Assembly (NCBI RefSeq): GCF_012489685.1
Contig: NC_080042.1
Location: forward strand, 53,744,066-53,808,065
Source of the DNA: Lotus japonicus
Lineage: Eukaryota; Streptophyta; Magnoliopsida; Fabales; Fabaceae
Reading direction: 5' to 3'
DNA: 64,000 nt
Positions 23,966 through 34,598 of this stretch are shown here, piece after piece. A program made the position numbers and the translations under genes. Under the pieces are notes generated by a model that ran no database searches, was not told the origin of the DNA, and saw nothing but the letters and a program-made list of their open reading frames with translations. Numbering within the stretch: the stretch's first letter is position 1; each line of letters begins with the position of its first letter.

Positions 23966-25349
23966 ACTGACGAAGGTGCTAGGTTTTCTTTGATCTTCCT
24001 CAGAAGAATGAGTTTCAGATTAAGGAGGTGAACAAAAAAAAATGTGAATGGGTTTCTTTATTGCTTGGATCTTAGATTAGGAGATAATTAGGGTTTTTTT
24101 CATTAATTTTATTTGGAAATAATTTTTTTCCACATCAGCTTCGTTAATTGACGTGGAAATGCCACATGGGCTTTAAGTGACATGTGGCAGCGGCAGTCAA
24201 CGCAATCCCTCCGGCAGGGACAAATACTAAACACCGGCCATAGTCTGGGGGCGTAATCCGAAAGTTACGCCGGCGAGGGACGAAAACAGGAATCCGGCCA
24301 AAGTTTAGGGACGAAAAACATATTTAACCCGAAAACAAATAACAAAAGAAATACATGTAGCACCCAAGATGGGGGTTGAATGAAAGTTGCATAAAACTCA
24401 AACAGATGAGGTGTATTTATACTTGAAGATTAAACATTGAAGGATATGAAAGGTCTCACTAATTTTAAATAAGAGGATGAATGATTAATGGCTCATAAAA
24501 TATGAAACTGATCCTTATTTATAACTGATACTATTAATTGAATTTGGGAAAAGGAATTGGTGAAGATAAAGATGACATATTTCCATTAGTTGAAGGGAAT
24601 TTGCACTTTCAATAACAATATGTATTTAAATTTGCACTAAGAAAGATTGGCATGCAATTATTATATATATTTTTCAATTATAGAAGCTATATGTATTCTT
24701 TTCAAGAGTTACATTATATTAGCATGTGCAACGTAAAAAACACAAAAAAAATTAAAGAGATTCAAAAGTTTTTTTTTTGAAATGGAGATTCAAAAGTTAC
24801 ATTATACCAAAAGTTGAATAGAAATTTGTTCAACTTCATTGTTTAAATGCTAGCATGTGTAACATAAAAAAACAAAAAGATTGGAGAGTTTCAAAAGTTA
24901 CATTATATTAAAGTTGAATGGATATTTATTCAACTTCATTGTTAAATGCATTTAATATTTATAGCTCAAGTGAGCTTTACATATATATATATAGATATAT
25001 AGATATAAATTTTTAAAATAAGTTGGAGTAAATTAGTAATAAATATTAAGACAGTTACTTATTCACCATTTAAAAAAAAAAGAGAAACTTAGAAAGTTAT
25101 AGCTTTAAGCTTGTCAATTACTACCAAGTGTGTGTACATTACATACATATAAGAATACAATAATATGTTTGCGGGTATGGGGTGGGTTGGGTACTATATT
25201 GCCCATACCCACACCCACACCCACACCCATACCCACTATTTTTGTTGGGTATTTACCCGTACTCATTTAACGGCTTTTACTCTACTTATAGTGGGTATTT
25301 TTACGGGTACCTAATGAGTCCGAGTCCCATTGTCACACCTAATTCTCAC

Positions 25350-25848
25350 ACTTAAACCCTACCTCGTGCGTGGTTAGGAGAGTAAAATAGATTGCGTTAA
25401 AGGTATATAACAACCTTTATAGACGGGTGTGCTTTTGGTTCTGTTTTTGCTTTTTTTTTTGTCACTGTCCAGAAATTTTTTCTTTGATGCTTTTAATGTT
25501 GGGTCAAGACTTATGATAGGCCCAAGCTTGGATGAAACATAATATATCAGATGAGATTTAGTAGCTGACAGAAACAGATATATTTTTGGTCAATATTTCT
25601 ATACTGATCAAAAGTGAAAACTTCTATTTCAACCCATTATAGAGAAATCATTGAAGGGCAGAGCAGAATTCTAGAACAAAAAATTGCAGAGAAGATAAAA
25701 ATACACAAAAAAGAACAATGATTGAAATAATATAGAGAAGAATAAGTGTTCAGATCCACATCCATGTTCAGATCCACTGCCCAGTGTTAAGAATCACCAC
25801 AATCATAGAGAGCCAGAGAGGGAGGGATTTCTTTTCTTTCTTTTGGAG
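25350..25848. other. Intergenic region between the hAT nest and the FLA fragment
   Basis: AT-rich, no element termini. From about 25780 onward the sequence resembles a 5' leader (AGAGAGCCAGAGAGGGAGGG) just before the ATG at 25849. Confidence 0.35.
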
Positions 25849-26142
25849 ATGGCTTCTAACAAAGTGAGGCAGCGTGGAAGGTTGTAGTTGCGTCAACAAG
25901 ACACATCCCACCACCACGATAACTGTCTCAGGAGCAACGTCGGGAAGTTCGAGTACACTATCTCCGTCGCCGGCGACTCCCACACTCTCCACACCGGCGT
26001 TGATTCCTCCAAGATTGTAGACACTGTGTTGGACTCCACTCCTCTCTCGATTTACTCCGTCGACAACGTGCTTCTTCCACCAGAGCTTTTCGCGAAATCG
26101 TCGTCCACCAACGTGTCGCAACAACGAGGCGACATGGAGTAG
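25849..26142 (+). pseudogene. Fasciclin-like arabinogalactan protein (FLA) fragment
   Basis: An ATG at 25849 opens a frame that hits TAG at codon 13 (25885-25887), then continues in the same frame for 84 codons to the stop at 26140-26142. The readable part contains [18 protein letters not shown], then [20 protein letters not shown] and [10 protein letters not shown]. This is the end of a fasciclin domain as in plant FLA proteins (…YxVDxVLLPxELF). The rest of the FLA protein (signal peptide, first fasciclin domain, proline-rich AGP region, GPI signal) is absent. The TAG and truncation make it non-functional. A solo LTR is inserted 26 bp downstream. FLA assignment is from motif memory, not a search. 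Confidence 0.55.
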
Positions 26143-26867
26143 GAGAAGGCGGCGACGTCAGTGTTAGTTGTAAGACCCTATATTTTAGTAGTTTATTATT
26201 ATTTATAATAATTAGAAGAATGTTGACTTTTATGTTATGTTGACTTGTTTGGTTGACTTTGACTCATGGTTGTCTTGAGTGTTATTTTGATTTTGAAATA
26301 ATAATGCATGAGCATACTATTATTAGATGAGTATATTTGATAAAAATAATTATAATTAGTGTTATTTTCGTGATTATGGAGATAAAAATTATTAATTGAA
26401 TTATTTTGGGTTTCATTAATTAAAATATATTTTTCCTTATTTTATAGAGAGAGAAAATAGGATAAAAATTATTTTTGGTTAAGATAATTTTAAAATCCGA
26501 AATTATTATTTTTAAAAGTGATATAGAGGTTATTCTGAACCTTAGGGATTAATTTTTGAATTTTAGAAATTTATTATGAGATTTCAGTTTAAAGTTTAGT
26601 TTTGCAGATAGAGTTGTTTTATTATTAGGAGATAAATGTGGAAAACTATAAGGGATATTAATTTTGAATTAAATCCATAGATAATAGTATAATAGTTGTA
26701 GATATTCTTTATAATATAATTATATTTTTTTTGTGATTTATTCGGAAAAAAATAGGATTATCTCTTATTTTAATTAAGAGATAAGATAGAGATAAATTGA
26801 TTTTTAATTAAAATTAATTTAATTTCGAAAATAAATTTGTAAATATGGGTTCAAAATATTATTCTAT

Positions 26868-26890
26868 CGGTTCCCACAGACGGCGCCAAA
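26868..26890 (-). repeat. Extra primer-binding/leader segment outside the 3' LTR
   Basis: Read on the minus strand this is TTTGGCGCCGTCTGTGGGAA followed by CCG, the same primer-binding and leader sequence that normally follows a 5' LTR. Here it lies just beyond the 3' LTR of the minus-strand element and ends after 23 bp in unrelated DNA. Confidence 0.8.
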
Positions 26891-27212
26891 TGTTCTATCC
26901 ATGAACATTGAGATGAGGTATAGTACCTAGAGTGTAAGGAACGTGAAGTGAGATTCCTAGAGGGAATGAGAGCGTAACCGCTTTAGAGAGAGAAAGTAAC
27001 TAAATTTCAATCTTGTTATTTCTCAAATGAGTCAAGAGTCCTTTACAATTGGTATTCATTCCCTATTTATAGATGTGGAGTTGGGCTTGGCGCCTCTAAC
27101 CCTTCCTAATGGGCCGGTTGGGCCTATGGGAGGAGGCCCAAATCCCTTGTCTGCTCGTCGCCCTAAGCTGGCGCTCCTGCACGAGGGACCCTCGGGTCTC
27201 ACCCAGTCCACA
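26891..27212 (-). repeat. 3' LTR of the minus-strand Tat-like element
   Basis: 322 bp, on the minus strand TGTGGACTGGGTGAGACC...GGATAGAACA (TG...CA). It is the same length as the LTR at 57028-57349 and differs by scattered substitutions. It is flanked on both sides by element-derived sequence: the 3' internal end (CTTCGAGCTCGGTGTCT) upstream and primer-binding sequence downstream. Confidence 0.85.
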
Positions 27213-27957
27213 AGACACCGAGCTCGAAGCATGAGAGCTAAGTGTGTCTTTAAGTAGAAAAACTAAGGCGACAGCCATGAGAAGCTAATTAACGCTAAAA
27301 CTTAAGGTCTAACAACAGAGAACAAATACCAACATGGCTTGGTAATTAAAGCTTTAAAAATTAACATTTTGAACTTCTTGCTATGTTCTCCTGGCAGCTC
27401 GAGTCCACAAGTGGGCTTGTGGCGATGACGCTTGGTTTGCTTGCCTTGTCACATTTACGTGCGTACTCTAACTTGTGATATTCTGATGCGCATAGGGCCT
27501 ATGACACATGGTAGTCAAGGTCTGCAAAATCTCAACTGTCCTACCAAAACGTCCCCTCAAATCCCCATAAAGCCTGTCAGTTTGTATACTGGACCAATTA
27601 TCTTCAACCGTTGCAATTTCCACTTACTGTGTCATTCCCACTTCCCGAAATCTCGCAACTGCAATCATTTTCCTCCGTTATGGGACACGATCTCCCATCT
27701 TTCCTCCGCATTTCCCAACAACTGCCCCGAGCTTCCCTTCACACGTTTCCCCTCAATCATCACTTCCTGCTTATAAAGACGTTGCTCCCCTCACCCTTTA
27801 ATCCTTTCATGACCACGACCTCCTGCCTCCTTTTTCACGCGTGAGCCCCCTTTCATAGATCATTGCCTCTGCCTTCACAGCTTCCCACGCGTCGCCCTCT
27901 TTTCCGGCGAGCTTTCCTAGCGTCGAAATAACCTCTACTTCCCATCCCCTTTTCGAA

Positions 27958-30098
27958 ATGACATTGAGACGCCAAACCAGAAACTCCAATCAGAACGTCA
28001 TCGTCGCCACCCCTTTACGGTGTGTTCCTCCTGTTGACCTGCCCCCCTCGGGGGGAGCTCCGCTCGAGGAAAAAGACATTGTTGCCTTCCAAACGAGGAC
28101 CTGGGAGTCCTTGCCAGTTCCCGCAGTAAGAGCCCTTCCCGCCGGGACGATGCCTAACCAATCGTCTAGTTTGGAGGAATGGTCATCCATTTGTGAAATT
28201 TCTTTGGAATCCGGTGGGATTTGTCACGAGAAATCCCTTGACAACCTTATGTACTACGGAGTTTGCTCAGCCTTTGAGCGCCCTTAGCTCTATCCTCAAG
28301 ACAATCACGTGGGTGATTCCCACTTCTTCTATGTGTATGGGTACATGTTCACAAGTTTGAGAATCAGGTTTCCCTTTTCTCCCTTTGTTTGCTCCGTGCT
28401 CCATAGTATCAATGTCGCTCCCAGTCAACTTCACCCCAACAGTTGGGCCTTTCTGCGATGCTTCGAAATCATCTGCGACGTGATCCAGCAAGAACATGAA
28501 CCCTCCCACTTCTTCTATTTCTATCGCGTGTCTGCCCAGCTATCGCCGCCACGCAGCTGGGTTTCCCTGGAAGCTAGACCCGGACGTCAGTGCTTCAACC
28601 CTTTTTGGTCCAACATCACCGATGATCTGGCCTGAAAGTACTTCAGGGTCGTGGTGTCCCATAAGTACCCCGAGGTTTTTACCTAGAGGGACGGCACCGC
28701 CCGATTCCCCTTCTACTGGACCCAAGAAGTGCTCCAGGTAGTTGACCCACCTGAGGATTCCCTAATCCCCGAGGACAAAGTTGTCATCAGCTTCCTGGCT
28801 AGACTCCCGGTTTTAGACTGCGCTCATGTGATTGGTAAGTTTTTCCCTTGTTTACTTTGTATTTCATATTTCCTGCTAACTCACCCTTGCTTTTCTTTGC
28901 TTCAGGAAAAATGGGCCACGCCAGTGAAGGTCTTCTGGACGCCTTTGGGAAGAAAAGTAAAGTCTTATTTCCTCCTCAGGTTAATCTGAAGGGCGACAAG
29001 ACGTCCTTGTCGAAGGTCAAGGCGAGTGGAAAACGGCTTCCCGGCGAGGAGACCCCTCACTCTTCCCCCAAGAAACCGCACCTCGTTACTGTCGCATCAC
29101 CCTCTGGCGGGGAGAGTACTCCTGCTACCTCCACAGCTTTCTATGAGTCTGAGGAGACTTCCGAGGCGAACCGGCCCGGCGGACCTCCAAAGGTGACTCC
29201 AGTTCCTTCGCCCAACGCCCGGGGTGATCCCGTTGACAGATCTTTCCCTGGTACGAAGTTTATCCCGCCGTCTCCTGGTCAAAACTTAATGCCATCTGCC
29301 AGTGTACCGCCGTCGAGTCATAATCCTGCCCCGCCCTCAGGTTCTGCAAACCAAGAATTGCCATATTCCCTATCTTTGACGCCATCGCAAGTTGTGAGGA
29401 TGGATGAAGTGGTCAAGCAGCAGGGTTTGGACAGACTTTCAGAAAGCGCGTTGGCGACAATGCTCCATGCTTTTCATTGCTACAAGCGGTCCGCCCAGGA
29501 TGCCGGAGCGTTGCGATCAGAGGCGGTGCGCCTCCTCGCCCTCAACGCTGAATTCGTTGAGGAGCGCAAAACGCTCCTTGCCCAGCTAAATGCCAAAGAA
29601 ACCTCGTTTTCCAAAGAGCTGGCCGAGCAGATTAACCGTGCTGAGGTTAGCTTGGAGTTTCGAGACAAGAAGATTTCGGAACTGGAAGGGGCCCTTGCAA
29701 AACTCCAGCAGGAGGCGAAGTTGGAGTCCGACGCGAAGGAAGATTTGGTGGCCTCCAAGGATCAAGCCATTTCTTCAATGGGCGATGAACTTGAAACCCT
29801 CCGTGCCGAATTGGCGAAGAAAAATGAGGCTCTATCTACAGCAAAGGTCCAGGCCCAGTCTGACGCGAAGGCCTTAGAAGAGAAGATGAGGTCAGATGTC
29901 GTTGTCGCCGCTGTCCTCGAGCGTGGTCGTGGATTCTTCCTCGCCAAAACCCAAGTTCAAGGCCTCAACCCCCAGATTGATCTCAGCCAGATGGGAGCAT
30001 TCAAGAAGGTGACTCCCGCCGGATTGGTCGGTCGCGACGATCCTCCCGGCTTTGTCGCCGAGCGTTTCCTGAATGAAGAAGATGTAGAGGGAAATTAA
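27958..30098 (+). pseudogene. Antisense ORF (aORF), copy 1: putative gypsy-type transposon protein
   Basis: Gene running opposite to its host retrotransposon. Exon 1 runs 27958-28834; a 71-bp GT-AG intron (28835-28905, GTAAGT...TTCAG) follows; exon 2 runs 28906-30098. Exon 1 contains HFFYVYGYMFTSLRI, LHPNSWAFLRCFEII and RFPFYWTQEVLQVVDP, a domain like the plant 'putative gypsy type transposon' family (Pfam PF04195 type). Exon 2 has a proline/serine-rich linker, then a long coiled coil (from about MDEVVKQQG to KALEEKMRSD), then VLERGRGFFLAKTQVQGLNP. Three in-frame stops lie in exon 1 (TAG at 28285-28287, TGA near 28635, TAG near 28684). Copy 2 reads through all three sites, so the ancestral gene was open. 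Function unknown. Antisense extra ORFs are known in Tat-lineage elements. Confidence 0.7.
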
Positions 30099-30509
30099 GA
30101 ATGTTAGCAGGTTTTAGTCGATCTTGTAATAACGATCTATTTTCCTGTTATTTGTTAATGAAAATTCCAAGTTCCCTTTGTGTTTTGCCAACGCCGTACC
30201 CATTATGAGCCTTGGGCGCACGTATCATACTGAGGAAACTCTTAGACTGTGAGTCACGCGAGTCATCTTTCCTATAGAGTCCCAACCCCCGCCTCTTAAG
30301 TGCCTTTCTTCCAAACTCCAACGGAGGTTTGTCGTTGACCACCGGCCAGGAGCACTTATGACTTTATTACGATTTGCCTCATCTTTCAAGGAAAACTCCT
30401 CGAGAAACCGCTTTGGCAATAACTTCTGGAAACTGAACTTAGTGTATAAATGGCAGCTAACCCATAACAGTCTTCACATCTCATTCTGTTTCTGAATTCG
30501 AGCATCACA

Positions 30510-30882
30510 ATGGCATCTTCGAAAGTTGCATCAGTGAGCTGAGGAAGAAGGCCTTTGACGAGGATCTCTTTATCAACAACGTTAGATATCCAAAGAATCT
30601 GAGCGTCTATCAACTGACCAATCAGTTACTAGGCATGGGCCTAAACCTAGAGATGGACATCAAATCATAGGATTCCTCGTGTTTGTGGAGGAGCTTCAGG
30701 ATCTGTTCCAGCAGGAGCTGGTCAGTTATGCCGCTATTCAAGCGGTGGAGGCTTCGCTGGAAGCCATGGTGGAGGTTCGCCAGAACTTGGTTCGATTGGA
30801 GTACAAACAACACCGTCTAGAGCTTGAGAAAACAGAGTTTCGCCGTCAATGTAAGGTTATGAGAAGAAATCCTCCGATTTAA
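30510..30882 (+). pseudogene. Second antisense ORF, copy 1 (small charged protein)
   Basis: Starts at ATG 30510 (MASSKVAS), then one frame change, FDEDLFINNVRYPKN and LTNQLLGMGLNLEMD, a stop near 30669, then ELQDLFQQEL and YKQHRLELEKTEFRRQ, ending RRNPPI and TAA. It corresponds segment by segment to the ORF at 38072-37683 in the plus-strand copy. About 130 codons, leucine/glutamate-rich and probably helical. No family recognised. The lesions differ from those in copy 2. Confidence 0.55.
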
Positions 30883-31653
30883 GATGTAATGCAAATGATA
30901 TGAAAAAAAGTTTTTTTTTATGAATGCCTCTAGATGTGTGCTAGTATGAATGCGTGAGCAGATAAATAATGAACGGAAAAAACGAACACGAGTGAATAGA
31001 TAAATGGGCGAGGCGGACGGCCGGCTATGAATTTTGCCTTTCGTTTCTTCGCCGTTTAGCACGTGTTTTCAGTGCTTGATTCCGAATTTTGCGTGAGAAG
31101 CTTTGAGAGTGTGCCATGTATAACTAAGACTTTCGCTCGGTATTGGACCGAGGCTTTTGTTCACACGCATATTTCTCGTAAGAGCAGGTGTGGCCCCACC
31201 AGCCTTATTAGGCGGGGTCTTATAGTTGCTCGGGGCCCAATGACCATATGGGTTGCCCAAGACTTTAGCCAAGTTAAAAATGCTCGCCCGCGTTTCGGGA
31301 AGACTTGACTCACCCACATTTCAGGGAGGTTCTTTGGATAAGAAGCTTATCCGCACACGTCGCCAATAGGTGGCTACAGTCAGCGCCGAACTTTCCGGAG
31401 CGATCCCCAGACATCAAGGTCGTGTTGGGATCGCCACCTTCAGGGAATTTTCCCACCGGGCTGCCGTCTTAGTTTAATTGTTAGGAGTATTGCTGAGAAT
31501 ATCCTTTTGTATTTGATTTGTATAAAATTTTACATCGAGGGATGCCTCGTTAAAAAACTCCCGTGACGGAGAAAAAGAGTGCATCTTTATTTTTGGTCCT
31601 ACCTTTTCAGTTGTTTCTTCGCCATGTTCCTGTTTAGTGACTGGCTCCCCTGA
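30883..31653. other. Non-coding spacer of the Tat-like element, copy 1
   Basis: Between gag-protease and the antisense genes. It includes the conserved stretch CATCGAGGGATGCCTCGTTA and TTGGGATCGCCACCTTCAGG, shared with 37040-37170 of the plus-strand copy. Short frames exist but are not conserved between the copies. No RT or integrase motif. Confidence 0.6.
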
Positions 31654-34055
31654 TCAGAGTATCACGCCCAACACTCCATCCTCGTCGCTTTGTTTGACCA
31701 CCCTGTAGTAGAAAGGGATTTTCCCTTGTTCACCCTCCCGCTCGGTGTAACGGGCTGACTTCGTTGGCCTCATACTCTCAACTCCTAGCTGCTCGCATTT
31801 CCTCTTATCCTGTCGGCACTGTGACCGGTTACCCTTTCCTTCTGCCTCTCTCTTTTCCCAAGTCCGACGAATTTCTCCTTTGTCTACCTCTAGTCCCGCC
31901 CCCTTTTCCTTCTCTCTTGCCCTCCGTGGAGATTTGCTGAATATGGGTAGCCCCCAGGGAGTTGCTTCCTTTTGCTCCCAGCTAAAGAGGTCAATGTTGT
32001 CTTCTACCAACTTATCCAGGCGCCCTTCTTGCTCGATGGTGAGCCTAGGTTCAATCGTTAGTACGCCCCTACTGGTTGCATCCATGTCCCAGTTCTCTCG
32101 ATGCCGCTCATAATCAGCACGAACAAAGGGTCTGTTTCGCCCTATCTCCTGGGCTCCCTCGCCCTGACTTTCCTCTTTCTTCAACCTTTTTACTTTTTCG
32201 CTGACCCACCGTTCTCACTTACCCGTGTCGTTCTGGCTCTGTGTAGCCGGACGCTCTTGTCCGCCTTCAGCGACCTCAATCTCATGACACCTGTGTCCGT
32301 CGCTAGCTCCCTTTCTACCATACAAGTCATGGCAATTGCTGTAGCATTTCTTCGCCCCCCTCTGATCTATCCTTCCGCAGAGTAGTGGATATTTTACCGC
32401 GAGGTGGGCCGTTGATATCACTGCACGAAGGCGATTCAAAGTGTTTCGTCCTATGATGACGTTATATGCTGCTACAACCTGTAAGAGTAGATACCTTACC
32501 CTTAGGAGCTCAGCGTCCTCGCCCACTCCAAAGGCCGTGTCCAAATCCACATAGCCGCGCACCCGAACTTGCTTTCCCGAAAAACCTACAAGGTTTCCTG
32601 TATATGGCATCAAATCCTTGTTTGTTAACCCCAACTGTCCTAATGCGTCTCCGTAGATGATATTCGTTGAGCTGCCTTGGTCCAATAGCACCCTCTGCAC
32701 ATTGAAACCATTAATTCTTACCATTACCACCAACAGATCATCTGTATGGGCGTTGATTCCCTCAAAATCTGCTGATGATATTACTATATCCGGGTGTTGG
32801 CACCCAAATGGAGTTGGATACTCCTGTGTCGATGCTATCACCCTTACTTGCTTCCGCCTCGCCGTCGATGTGTTGTCGCCTTCGTAAAAGCCCCCTGCGA
32901 TTGTGTTGGCCGTTTCGACTGACGCTCCGCCTTTGTCATTGACAGCTTCCTCCGCTTCCTTTTCCCTCGCCGTATTCATCTTCCCTTTACCTGCGATTGG
33001 CGCTCGCCTTCGGCTATCATGTTGGTCCCCGTCTAATCCGTGACCTGTCACCCGTGGTTGCCTCGCCCAGATCAGCTGCCTAACTTGGCCCTTCAGCAAT
33101 AAGCATTCACTGGTGTTATGGCCTTCCAAGTTGTGATATTCACACCACCGGGATCGGTCCTTTACCCCGTGCCAAGGATCGATTCCGCATTTGCCATCCT
33201 CGCCCGTTTCCGCAACCGTCACTTCCTGGAGCGACTTTGCCAATTCCTCACTTGAGTGCCACCCCGGCCTCCGTCGCCAGCGAGAGTTAGTTGTCCGCCG
33301 AGGACGCTTACACTCTATGCTCTCTCTTCCCGAACAGAGTAGTTTTCCCTTGAACTTCTTAATGAATTGACCAACTTCCTTAACCTTTCGCACATTACTT
33401 ACCTCCTTATCCTGTATCCGTTTTCTCGCCAGAGACACCTTTGCCGCTCTCACGCGTTTCCTCTTATATGCGTCGTCCTCCTCTTCTAGGATGTAGTTTC
33501 TTGCTCGGGCGCGAACTTCCGTGATCGAGCGCGCTGGTTTCCTACTCAGCTCAGCTTTCCTACCATCAAACCGCTTTTGAAAGCGCACGTGCACGTCCGA
33601 GACTCCAATTCCTCGAACTTTGTGAATGCAGCACTGTACTGCTCCATGTACTGCTTTAAGGTTTCCCGCTCCCTCTGCCAAATATCGAACAGATCTTCGA
33701 TCGTTCCTGCAGAGAACCGGACAAGGAATTTGGACAAGAGGTCGCGAAATTTCGCTATGGATCCTTGAGGCAGAGTCATAAACCAAGCCTTGCCGCACCT
33801 CGAAATTTAAATGGAAGCATCCTGCACTTCACAGCGTTAGAAGCCGTGTTCACTGCCATCTTCTCATTGAACTGAAACAAATGGTCTTTTGGATCGGTTC
33901 GCCCATCGTACGTCTCCAACGCAAGGTTTCTCATGCCATCCGGTAGGGTCACCTCTCTCACCACTACTGAGAACGGCTCGACTTTCGCAGCGCGGTGAGG
34001 ATTCGTGCTTCTGCTCTATTTCCTCACTACTCCCTTGGCGGCGTGGCTTCATCAA
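31654..34055 (-). pseudogene. Tat-like gag-protease, minus-strand copy
   Basis: Broken polyprotein read from 34055 down to 31654. Segments: REVTLPDGMRNLALETYDG (about 33964-33780); the Retrotrans_gag core (QGSIAKFRDLLSKFLVRFSA, DIWQRERETLKQYMEQY) in a second frame (33779-33546); then ITEVRARARNYILEEEDD, the Tat-type CCHC-like motif CEYHNLEGHNTSECLLLKGQ, and the aspartic protease motif VQRVLLDQGSSTNIIYGDAL. A stop at about 32215 separates the C-terminal block (LTIEQEGRLDKLVEDNIDLF ... VLGVIL). The first ~80 codons of the longest open frame are out of frame with gag. Its 5' part and leader lie 22 kb away beyond the inserted plus-strand copy. Catalytic D of the protease is kept. Non-functional as it stands. 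Confidence 0.85.
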
Positions 34056-34065
34056 GATCTATCAA

Positions 34066-34389
34066 TGGACTGGGCGAGACCCCAAGGTCCCTCGCCCAGG
34101 AGCACTAACCTCATACAGGGAGCGCGCCAGGGACTTGGGCCTCTCTCCCCGAGGCCCAACTGGTCCATTTAGATAGATTAAAGGCGCGAAAGTCCAACTC
34201 TGCCTCTACATATAGGAGGGGAACACATATTGTAAAGGACTCTTAGCTCATTTGAGAAATATTCAGATTGAAAATTAGTTATTCTCTCTCTCTCTAGTAG
34301 TTAGAGCTTATCTCTTAAGCATTCATACCAGCTTCTCTCTACCCCATTCAATGTTCTCAGCATAGAACATTTGGCGCCGTCTGTGGGGA
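34066..34389 (+). repeat. 5' LTR and primer-binding site of the plus-strand Tat-like element
   Basis: LTR 34066-34369 (304 bp) ends CATAGAACA, then TT, then the PBS TGGCGCCGTCTGTGGGGA at 34372-34389, which begins TGG as expected for pairing with a tRNA 3' CCA end. The TATA box seen in the 3' LTR (CTATAAATAGG, near 56695) is altered here to CTACATATAGG. The CT run near 34286-34299 is shared. Confidence 0.85.
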
Positions 34390-34598
34390 ACGGTAGATTT
34401 CGATTCCTGGACTACGTGGATCGTGATTCGGTTGAGTGAAGCTCGTTTCTCTGTGCGATTTCTCTCCAGTTTTTCTTGGTGGATCGTGATTTGGTTCCCG
34501 CGCGATTCGCAATTTGATTTCGGGAAGTTCAAGTTTCTGTGAAAATTTGTGCGATTCATAGGCTTGTGGTTGAATTCTCGGTTCGTCAACAGAGCCTG

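Larger units (their letters stand above)
21667..24330. mobile_element. Mutator-like element (2.66 kb) with long TIRs
   Basis: Terminal inverted repeats of at least 200 bp, recognisable for about 280 bp, start GGGTTAAATATGTTTTTCGT. They are flanked by a perfect 9-bp duplication GAAAACAAA at 21658-21666 and 24331-24339. The 9-bp duplication and the legume-typical GGGTTAAATATG terminus identify a MULE. There is no transposase. Between the TIRs are leader-like host DNA (about 21960-22350 and 23580-24050) and a solo LTR. It may be a Pack-MULE, but the parent gene is not recognised. Confidence 0.9.
17239..24995 (-). mobile_element. Helitron B, non-autonomous, interrupted
   Basis: Minus-strand 3' end: ACCCGTTGCACGGGT hairpin, TTTATAT, CTAG at 17242-17239, then T. 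The 5' end TCTATATATATATATG is read from 24995. The subterminal phrase AGCTCAAGTGAGCTTTACATATA before 24995 is also present just before 17239, where it is Helitron A's own 5' subterminus. Native length is about 1.4 kb once Helitron C (17558-21227) and the Mutator-like element (21667-24330) are removed. Confidence 0.7.
15429..25003 (-). mobile_element. Helitron A, non-autonomous, interrupted
   Basis: Minus-strand 3' end: hairpin CCCGTGCAACGCACGGG, then TATTATTT, then CTAG at 15432-15429, then T. Its body continues to 17238. The last 8 bp (5' end) are inferred at 24996-25003 (TATATAGA, followed by T) beyond inserted Helitron B. About 200 bp next to its 3' end is clearly related to the same part of Helitron B (shared TGACATTTCATTGAATAGAATTAG), so A and B are one family. 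No Rep/helicase is readable. Confidence 0.7.
15027..25341. mobile_element. hAT element expanded by nested insertions
   Basis: Left end TAGGGATGACAATGGGTA and right end (reverse complement) TAGGTGTGACAATGGGAC are flanked by a perfect 8-bp duplication ATTCTCAC at 15019-15026 and 25342-25349. The subterminal runs of GGGTA/TACCC and CCCATACCC are typical of plant hAT non-autonomous elements. Its own DNA is only about 740 bp (15027-15428 and 25004-25341). The rest is Helitron A and its passengers. No transposase is seen. Confidence 0.85.

Noticed and set aside
4569..25003. Autonomous Helitron (Rep/helicase) coding region
   Set aside because: None of the Helitrons shows a long frame with Rep or helicase motifs; all appear non-autonomous.
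32466..32887. Plus-strand frames within the minus-strand gag-protease
   Set aside because: Shadows of the protease region on the opposite strand.
33560..33798. First ~80 codons of the longest minus-strand gag frame
   Set aside because: Out of frame with gag; the Retrotrans_gag core is in the overlapping frame 33779-33546, so this part is a frameshift artefact.
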